DNA of 12,595 nt, from NCBI GenBank assembly GCA_003021755.1, contig PXQZ01000081.1:1-12595 (forward strand). The letters run 5' to 3'. Positions 7,642 to 12,595 of the stretch are shown piece by piece. The notes beneath the pieces were generated by a model. The model did no database searches. It was not told the DNA's origin and saw only the letters and a program-made list of their open reading frames with translations. The DNA is from Halobacteriales archaeon QH_8_67_36. GTDB taxonomy: Archaea > Halobacteriota > Halobacteria > Halobacteriales > Haloarculaceae. The first letter of the stretch is position 1, and each line of letters starts with the position of its first letter. Position numbers and translations under genes: made by a program.

Positions 7642-8007
7642 TTAGCCGTTGTGGTCGGGCGTCTCGCTCTCGGCGCCCGCTTCCGTCTCGTCGCGCTCGC
7701 GCACGAATTTCCTGTACCGGAAGTAGCCGTAGGCAAAGAGGACGGCGCCGCCGGCCGTCAGCTGGAGACCGAGGTCGATGTCACCCCGGAAGTAGGCGAA
7801 CATCGGTCCCAGCGACAGCGCAAGGAGGGCGATGTTGAACACGACGACGAGCTTCCAGAACAGCGCGGTCACCTCGCCGCCGCCGCCCTCCGGTGGTTCG
7901 GGCACGTCGGGGCCGAGGCTCGACGGGTCGAACTCATCGGGCTCGTAGGGACTCTTCTCCGAGAGCACCCCGCCGCCGTCTTCCCGCTCGTCGGGTCCGT
8001 CAAGCAC
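7642..8007 (-). CDS. Small two-helix membrane protein (DUF7322-like)
   Basis: This is a 121-residue protein from GTG 8007; an in-frame GTG at 7968 is an alternative. I prefer 8007 because an AT-rich box lies about 27 bases upstream. The first 50 residues are acidic, Pro- and Gly-rich and probably disordered (SPYEPDEFDPSSLGPDVPEP). Two hydrophobic segments follow at about 52-72 (FWKLVVVFNIALLALSLGPM) and 78-97 (LQLTAGGAVLFAYGYFRYRK), then a charged tail. From memory it matches haloarchaeal DUF7322, function unknown. It is the first gene of a probable two-gene operon with the winged-helix-like gene at 7195-7617. Confidence 0.8.
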   Translation of the reverse strand: MLDGPDEREDGGGVLSEKSPYEPDEFDPSSLGPDVPEPPEGGGGEVTALFWKLVVVFNIALLALSLGPMFAYFRGDIDLGLQLTAGGAVLFAYGYFRYRKFVRERDETEAGAESETPDHNG

Positions 8008-8030
8008 GACTGGCTATCGGGACGCGGCAG

Positions 8031-8036
8031 GTAAAA
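8031..8036 (-). promoter_or_regulatory. Likely TATA box of the DUF7322/DUF7346-like operon
   Basis: On the minus strand TTTTAC at 8036-8031 sits 24-29 bases before the GTG at 8007, inside a GC-rich stretch. The spacing suggests a leaderless transcript and supports that GTG as the start. Confidence 0.45.
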
Positions 8037-8125
8037 GGACTTCTCTCATAGTGGTTCGTGTAGCGATTTGCCGGTACGTGCCGACCCCGCGGGCACTATC
8101 CGGAAACAATCTACAATAATCGCCG

Positions 8126-8317
8126 TTACGCCCGGTCGCTGAGCGAGACGGTCGCGTCCGTCTGCACCCAGGCGAGTGGATTCTGGGCGTCATAAAACAC
8201 TGTCCCCTCCTCGGTCTCGTAGGTCTCGGTCGTCTGTACGGCCTTGGGGAGTGCAGGGTCCGACCGGAGCCCGTTCGCCCTATCCGACTCGCCGTCGGGA
8301 GATGCGTGATGCGACAT
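8126..8317 (-). CDS. 63-residue haloarchaeal protein (DUF7331-like)
   Basis: ATG at 8317, TAA at 8128-8126. The reading frame stays open further upstream, but that part is Arg-rich, unlike halophile proteins, and runs into the polB coding region, so the short form is chosen. The C-terminal half (ETYETEEGTVFYDAQNPLAW, then VQTDATVSLSD) is the recognisable part and resembles the haloarchaeal DUF7331 family from memory. The N-terminal 25 residues look disordered. No membrane segment, metal site or enzyme motif is visible. A clear TATA box stands upstream. It is transcribed away from polB, with 122 bases between the two start codons. The function is unknown; conservation next to polB would hint at a link with replication, but that is untested. 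Confidence 0.8.
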   Translation of the reverse strand: MSHHASPDGESDRANGLRSDPALPKAVQTTETYETEEGTVFYDAQNPLAWVQTDATVSLSDRA

Positions 8318-8350
8318 GGGGAATCGTCTGGGGATATGCCACTCTTTAGC

Positions 8351-8361
8351 ATATACTTTCC
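8351..8361 (-). promoter_or_regulatory. BRE/TATA promoter of the 63-residue gene
   Basis: Read on the minus strand, 8361-8351 is GGAAAGTATAT, a purine-rich BRE-like run joined to a good archaeal TATA box. It lies 34-44 bases before the ATG at 8317, giving an expected leader of about ten bases. It is the best promoter match in the window. Confidence 0.6.
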
Positions 8362-8409
8362 GCCTGTGACAAACATGTACAATACCGGACGCGGTCGCCG
8401 ACCGCCGAC

Positions 8410-8418
8410 GTTTTTGTC
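8410..8418 (+). promoter_or_regulatory. Likely polB TATA box
   Basis: GTTTTTGTC at 8410-8418 is 22-30 bases before the polB ATG at 8440 in otherwise GC-rich sequence, fitting a leaderless or very short-leader transcript. A G-run (8431-8436) just before ATG could weakly act as a ribosome site. Promoters for polB and the 63-residue gene lie back to back in 8318-8439. Confidence 0.45.
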
Positions 8419-8439
8419 TACGCTCTCGAAGGGGGGACA

Positions 8440-11400
8440 ATGAGCGAGGAGAGTCAGAGCGCCCTCGGAGACTTCGGCGGAGACGAGGGCGACGACGACC
8501 GGCCGACGGCGGAGGCCGCGGCCATCGCGGGCAACGGCGACGGGGGCGCGAGCCTCGTCGACATCGACGAGCGCCAGTTCCCACCGGTCGAGGAGACGGT
8601 CGAGTTCGTGGTCACGCAGGTCGACTACACCGTCGAGGGCCGGGGCGACGAGGAGTTCCCCGTCGTCCACATCTTCGGCCGGACCGAGGACAACGACCCC
8701 GTCCACGCGCGGGTCTACGAGTTCAAACCGTACTTCTACGCGCCGTCGAGCAGCGTCAGCGAGGACCGACTGCGGACCTACGACCGCATCACCGGCTGGA
8801 CGGAGACCGACGCCGACGGCGAGCCGTACGAATCCATCCGCGGCGAGCGCCTGACGAGGATATTCGGTCAGACGCCCCGCGACGTGGGCCAGATGCGCGA
8901 CGACTTTGACCACTACGAGGCGGACATCCTCTTCCCGAACCGCCTGCTCATCGACAAGGACATCACGAGCGGTATCAGGGTGCCCGCTCGCGAACTCGAC
9001 GACGGGAGTCTGAAGATCCACCACGAGGAGATCGTGCCCGTCGAGGCCAGTGCCGACCCCCGGGTCAACACCTTCGACATCGAGGTCGACGACCGCCACG
9101 GCTTCCCGGAGGACGGCGAGCAGACCATCGTCTGTCTCACGTCCCACGACTCCTACACCGACGAGTACGTCGTCTGGCTGTACGAGTCCCCCGACGGCAT
9201 CGAGGGACCGGAGGCGCTGGCCGCCTACGACCCCATCCGGGAGGACGCCGACTTCGACGCCGACGTGCGAATCTTCGAACGGGAGGCGGCGATGCTCGAC
9301 AGCTTCATCGGTTACATCGAGGACACCAACCCCGACGTGCTGACGGGGTGGAACTTCGACGATTTCGACGCGCCGTACCTCCTGGACCGGGTCGAGGAAC
9401 TCCGGAGCTACGACCACGACTACGATCTGAACATCGATCGCCTCTCGCGCGTGGACGAGGTGTGGCGCAGCGACTGGCGGGGCCCCGACATCAAGGGCCG
9501 CGTGGTCTTTGACCTGCTGTACGCCTACAAGCGCACACAGTTCACCGAACTGGAGTCCTACCGACTCGACGCGGTCGGCGAGCAGGAACTGGGCGTCGGC
9601 AAGGAGCGCTACACCGGCGACATCGGCGACCTGTGGGAACAGGAGCCCGAGCGCCTGCTGGAGTACAACCTCCGTGACGTGGAGCTCTGTGTCGAACTGG
9701 ACCGGGAGCAGGACATCATCGACTTCTGGGACGAGGTCCGCACCTTCGTGGGCTGTAAGCTCGAAGACGCAACCACGCCGGGCGACGCCGTCGACATGTA
9801 CGTCCTGCACGAGCTTTACGACGAGTACGCGCTCCCGTCGAAGGGCCGGCAGGAGAGCGAGGACTACGAGGGCGGGGCCGTCTTCGACCCCATCACCGGG
9901 GTACGCGGGAACGTCACCGTGCTGGACCTGAAGTGTTTCAGCGGGGACACGGAGATCATGACTCCCGACGGTCCGAAAAATATCAGACACGTCGGGCAAG
10001 GTGACGACGTGTACACGCTGAACCCGGACACGTTCGAGTGTGAAATCAAACCAGTGACGGAGACACACCAGTACGAAAACCAATACGGTGAACTCCACCA
10101 CCTCTCGGGGAACACGCACGATTTCAAGATCACGGAGAACCATCGGTTGCTTGCGTCCAAGGAGCGTGACTGGGATAGCCAGCAGCCGGACGAGTTCGAG
10201 TTCGCCGAGTATCGAGATATCCCGGAATACGAACGGTTCGCGTTCCCACAGCACGAACCGATGACGGGTCGGTCACCGGAAACGTTCGACCTCCTCGACG
10301 ACGTGGACGGTGGCAACGTTGTCGTCTACACGGAAGAGGACTCACGTGTACTCCGGACCGCCGTACCCAGTGCCGTCCGTGACTCGCTAGAACCTGTCCA
10401 CGGCTCCTCAGCGGCCGTGGGCATCCAGAAGTCGGTGGGGAAGTACCTGATTCCGCTCCCGGTGTATCGCGAACACAGTGCCACGATCGACGAGCATGCG
10501 GACGATGTTTTCCTCAAATACGGTTCACAGCACCGCGAAACTCCACTCACGTTCGACATGACGAACTGGCTGGAGCTCCTCGGATGGTTCGTCACAGCGG
10601 GGAGCATCGACCGGGCAAACGGACGCGTCACGCTGCATCGGAGCGATGCAACCGGGCGCGAAGCCGTTCGGGACCTGCTCGACCGGATGGATATCGATTA
10701 CAACACCGATGATCGCGGTGTCAACATCTCAAACCAGTACCTCCTCGACTGGCTTGCCGACAACTGCGGCGAGGGCTACGAGAACAGATGCCTCCCGGAG
10801 TGGGTGTTCGAACTCGACGGAGAGCTGTTGACCGTTCTGCTGAACACGATGATTCGTGGCGACGGGAGCCGAACCGACCCGGGACTCGGGAAGTTCCGGA
10901 CAACGAGCCCACACCTGCGTGACGCGGCTGCCGATATCGCGGTCCGGTGTGGCCACAAGCCGACCGTCTCCGAGCAGTCGGACGGTACGTATTACGTCTC
11001 TATCGGGAAACGCGGTTCGTTCAAGAAGTCGACCGACGCCGACGTGGAAGACCACGACGGCGACGTACACTGTATCACTGCACAGGATAATCACGTCGTA
11101 CTCGCCGGCCGAAACGGGAACTTCCAGTGGATCGGCCAATCGCTCTACCCGATGTGCATGGTGACGACCAACGCCTCCCCGGAGACGAAGGTCGACCCCG
11201 AGCGGTACGACGGCGAGACCTACCGCGCGCCCAACGGGACCCACTTCCGGAAGGAGCCGGACGGCGTCATCCGGGCGATGGTCGACGAACTCCTGACCGA
11301 GCGCGAGGAGAAGAAGGAACTGCGAAACAGCCACGACCCCGACGACCCCGACTACGAGCGCTTCGACAGGCAGCAAGCGGCAGTCAAGGTGATAATGAAC

Positions 11401-12595
11401 TGCTTCACGCCGGACACGGACGTGCTGACGCCTGCCGGTATCCGGAACATCCGTGACCTCGACATCGGCGATGAGGTGTACTCGCTCGACCCGGAGACGA
11501 TGGCGATGGAGGTCAAACCCGTTGTAGGGACACAGTCGTATCCGGACTACCGGGGCGACCTCGTCGACATCGAGACGAGCAGGATGGACTTCCGCGTCAC
11601 GCCGAACCACCGGATGCTCGTCCGGAAGAACGGGACGAACGGCATCACCGAAGACGAGTATCGCTTCGTCGAAGCCGGTGACCTCGATACCGCCACAAAC
11701 TACGAACTCCCCCACGACTGGGACGGTCCCGATGGTGACCCGCTGGACACGGTGGACCTGACCGAGTTCGTCGACGACTACGAGGTGTGGGTCCGGCCGT
11801 CGGTCCACGGCCACGCGTTCGCCGCCGAAATCGGCCAGTGTCCGGACACAGTGGTGAAAAACGACATTGGCGAGGAAGGGTACGTCCTCGGCCCCGAGGC
11901 GTTCGAGGCCAACCGTGAGTACATCGAGTCGGTCGCTGAACGGACGTACATCCACGCCGAATCGGGCCACAAGTGGAGTCCCCGGACCTTCGACGGCGAC
12001 GACTTCATCGAACTGCTCGCGTGGTACATCACCGAGGGGACCGTCTACACCTCCGAGACGAAGCAGTTCGACGAGAAGACCCGCGGCGCATCGACCACGG
12101 TCAACATCGCTCAGGGAGCCATCGCCGACGGCGGGCAGTCCGACCACGCGGCAATCGGGGATCTGCTCGATCGACTCGGGTTCGACTACCACGTCGACGA
12201 CCGGAGCTACCAGTTCACCTCGGAACTTCTGGGCGACTTGCTCCGTGACGTTTGCGGTGGAGGCGGTTTCAAGAAACAGGTCCCCGAGTTCGTCTTCGAC
12301 CTGAGCGAGCGCCAGAAACGGCGGTTCCTCGACACACTCACCGCCAGCGACGACGACAGGCAGCAAAACTCCTGGCGCTATACCACCTCCAGCGACCGGC
12401 TCCGCGACGACGTGCTTCGGCTCTGTGCACATCTCGGTTTCACCGCGAACTACGACCGAGACGGCGGTTCGTGGCGAATACACGTCACCGAAGACGGCAA
12501 GAACACGCTCCGGATGCATCGGAGTGGGTCCAACAGCACGGCCGAGGACGGCGTCTATTGTGTCACCGTCGAAGACAATCACACGCTCATGGCTG
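8440..12595 (+). CDS. polB: Family-B DNA polymerase with two inteins, 3' end missing
   Basis: This is the intein-containing precursor of DNA polymerase B, a replication and repair polymerase with 3'-5' proofreading. It starts at ATG 8440; 1385 codons are in the window and the frame is still open at the right edge. N-extein residues 1-498 carry an acidic N-terminus and the exonuclease site: ExoI D213/E215 (TFDIEV), ExoII N305 to D310 (NFDDFD), ExoIII Y409/D413 (YNLRD). Motif A (DLK-SLYP, D496) is interrupted after K498 by intein 1. Extein resumes at 11140 with SLYPMCMVTTN and runs 87 residues to KVIMN, where motif B is interrupted after N987 by intein 2. The palm motif C (DTD) and the thumb lie beyond the edge. 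All visible catalytic residues are present, so the spliced enzyme should be active; unspliced precursor cannot be. Confidence 0.97.
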   Translation, partial: MSEESQSALGDFGGDEGDDDRPTAEAAAIAGNGDGGASLVDIDERQFPPVEETVEFVVTQVDYTVEGRGDEEFPVVHIFGRTEDNDPVHARVYEFKPYFYAPSSSVSEDRLRTYDRITGWTETDADGEPYESIRGERLTRIFGQTPRDVGQMRDDFDHYEADILFPNRLLIDKDITSGIRVPARELDDGSLKIHHEEIVPVEASADPRVNTFDIEVDDRHGFPEDGEQTIVCLTSHDSYTDEYVVWLYESPDGIEGPEALAAYDPIREDADFDADVRIFEREAAMLDSFIGYIEDTNPDVLTGWNFDDFDAPYLLDRVEELRSYDHDYDLNIDRLSRVDEVWRSDWRGPDIKGRVVFDLLYAYKRTQFTELESYRLDAVGEQELGVGKERYTGDIGDLWEQEPERLLEYNLRDVELCVELDREQDIIDFWDEVRTFVGCKLEDATTPGDAVDMYVLHELYDEYALPSKGRQESEDYEGGAVFDPITGVRGNVTVLDLKCFSGDTEIMTPDGPKNIRHVGQGDDVYTLNPDTFECEIKPVTETHQYENQYGELHHLSGNTHDFKITENHRLLASKERDWDSQQPDEFEFAEYRDIPEYERFAFPQHEPMTGRSPETFDLLDDVDGGNVVVYTEEDSRVLRTAVPSAVRDSLEPVHGSSAAVGIQKSVGKYLIPLPVYREHSATIDEHADDVFLKYGSQHRETPLTFDMTNWLELLGWFVTAGSIDRANGRVTLHRSDATGREAVRDLLDRMDIDYNTDDRGVNISNQYLLDWLADNCGEGYENRCLPEWVFELDGELLTVLLNTMIRGDGSRTDPGLGKFRTTSPHLRDAAADIAVRCGHKPTVSEQSDGTYYVSIGKRGSFKKSTDADVEDHDGDVHCITAQDNHVVLAGRNGNFQWIGQSLYPMCMVTTNASPETKVDPERYDGETYRAPNGTHFRKEPDGVIRAMVDELLTEREEKKELRNSHDPDDPDYERFDRQQAAVKVIMNCFTPDTDVLTPAGIRNIRDLDIGDEVYSLDPETMAMEVKPVVGTQSYPDYRGDLVDIETSRMDFRVTPNHRMLVRKNGTNGITEDEYRFVEAGDLDTATNYELPHDWDGPDGDPLDTVDLTEFVDDYEVWVRPSVHGHAFAAEIGQCPDTVVKNDIGEEGYVLGPEAFEANREYIESVAERTYIHAESGHKWSPRTFDGDDFIELLAWYITEGTVYTSETKQFDEKTRGASTTVNIAQGAIADGGQSDHAAIGDLLDRLGFDYHVDDRSYQFTSELLGDLLRDVCGGGGFKKQVPEFVFDLSERQKRRFLDTLTASDDDRQQNSWRYTTSSDRLRDDVLRLCAHLGFTANYDRDGGSWRIHVTEDGKNTLRMHRSGSNSTAEDGVYCVTVEDNHTLMA
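9934..11139 (+). mobile_element. Intein 1 in PolB motif A (402 residues)
   Basis: It begins at Cys (9934-9936) after K498 and ends with Gln (11137-11139) before Ser of SLYP; removal restores DLKSLYPMCM. Splicing blocks seen: A, CFSGDTEIMTP; B, KITENHRLL with the Thr-x-x-His pattern; F, CITAQDNHVVLAG. The C-terminus reads WIGQ|S, with Gly-Gln in place of the usual His-Asn. The centre holds a LAGLIDADG-type homing endonuclease: first motif LLGWFVTAG, where Ala222 replaces the usual Asp/Glu, and second motif MIRGDG with D310. Homing is therefore probably lost while splicing is probably kept, since polB needs it. GC is lower than the flanking extein (32 of 60 at 10081-10140 against 40 of 60 at 9241-9300, counted by hand). 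Homologous to intein 2, but clearly divergent. Confidence 0.93.
11401..12595 (+). mobile_element. Intein 2 in PolB motif B, C-terminus off the edge
   Basis: It starts at Cys 11401-11403 directly after KVIMN of polymerase motif B, whose normal continuation is a Ser-x-Tyr-Gly stretch. 398 codons are visible. Splicing block A is CFTPDTDVLTPAG and block B is RVTPNHRML with Thr-x-x-His. Block F has begun at VYCVTVEDNHTLMA where the window ends, so only about 10-20 residues, including the terminal Asn or Gln, are missing. The LAGLIDADG domain has both acidic residues: E212 in LLAWYITEG and D317 in LDTLTASDD. The second motif lacks the usual glycines, but the acid is kept, so an active homing endonuclease is possible. 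The insertion site is a strictly conserved catalytic codon stretch, the usual place for a homing target. Confidence 0.92.

Noticed and set aside
7312..8034. 240-codon plus-strand frame opposite the winged-helix-like and membrane protein genes
   Set aside because: It has no recognisable domain, and the two minus-strand genes show family-like sequence, tight spacing and a promoter.
8014..10254. 746-codon open frame on the minus strand opposite polB
   Set aside because: It is a shadow of polB: the plus strand shows all three exonuclease motifs and the intein 1 start, while the minus frame has no recognisable motif and covers the real 63-residue gene in another frame.
10729..12582. 617-codon open frame on the minus strand opposite both inteins
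   Set aside because: Stop-free antisense frames are common in GC-rich haloarchaeal genes. The plus strand encodes clear intein blocks and extein.
1..12595. CRISPR array, tRNA, rRNA or insertion sequence
   Set aside because: No regularly spaced repeats, cloverleaf-like segment, rRNA-like sequence or transposase was found on reading both strands; a program scan could still find a weak case.

Overview
The window looks like a haloarchaeal chromosome (class Halobacteria). The coding sequence is GC-rich, the proteins are strongly acidic, several genes appear leaderless with AT-rich boxes about 27 bases before the start codon, and the gene set is haloarchaeal: Mre11/Rad50, family-B DNA polymerase with inteins, and small proteins resembling the haloarchaea-only DUF7310, DUF7346, DUF7322 and DUF7331 families. 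The DUF names are from memory and were not searched.

Layout. Bases 1-215 (minus) hold the start of a small coiled-coil protein that runs off the left edge. Diverging from it at 291-692 is an unrecognised small acidic protein, followed by mre11 (757-2050) and rad50 (2061-4742), the DNA-end-processing pair. Rad50 is intact, with Walker A and B, signature motif and zinc hook. mre11 is broken: after residue 195 the frame changes, and the segment expected to carry the conserved 'GS-ER' block is missing. The simplest reading is a small out-of-frame internal deletion.

Bases 4743-7194 look like an accessory insert. A lower-GC, one-base-overlapping toxin-antitoxin pair (UPF0175-like antitoxin 4936-5229; DUF3368/PIN toxin 5229-5720) has repeated GTAACG/CGTTAC boxes at its promoter and a hairpin after its end. 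It is followed by a convergent Tat-lipoprotein with PQQ-type beta-propeller repeats (5822-7111). The conserved block then resumes on the minus strand: a winged-helix-like protein (7195-7617) and a two-helix membrane protein (7642-8007) form a likely operon, and a 63-residue protein (8126-8317) lies divergent to polB.

From 8440 to the right edge is polB, the replicative/repair family-B DNA polymerase, carrying at least two inteins. Intein 1 (402 residues) interrupts polymerase motif A (DLK|SLYP). Intein 2 begins 87 extein residues later inside motif B (KVIMN|S) and runs off the right edge. Intein 1 ends in Gly-Gln instead of His-Asn and has lost the acidic residue of its first LAGLIDADG motif, so it probably still splices but no longer homes. 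Intein 2 keeps both acidic residues. PolB activity here depends on protein splicing at two catalytic motifs.

I found no CRISPR array, rRNA, tRNA or insertion sequence, and no clearly new multi-gene system. The points most worth checking are the mre11 lesion beside an intact rad50, the atypical intein 1, and the insert between rad50 and the polB neighbourhood.
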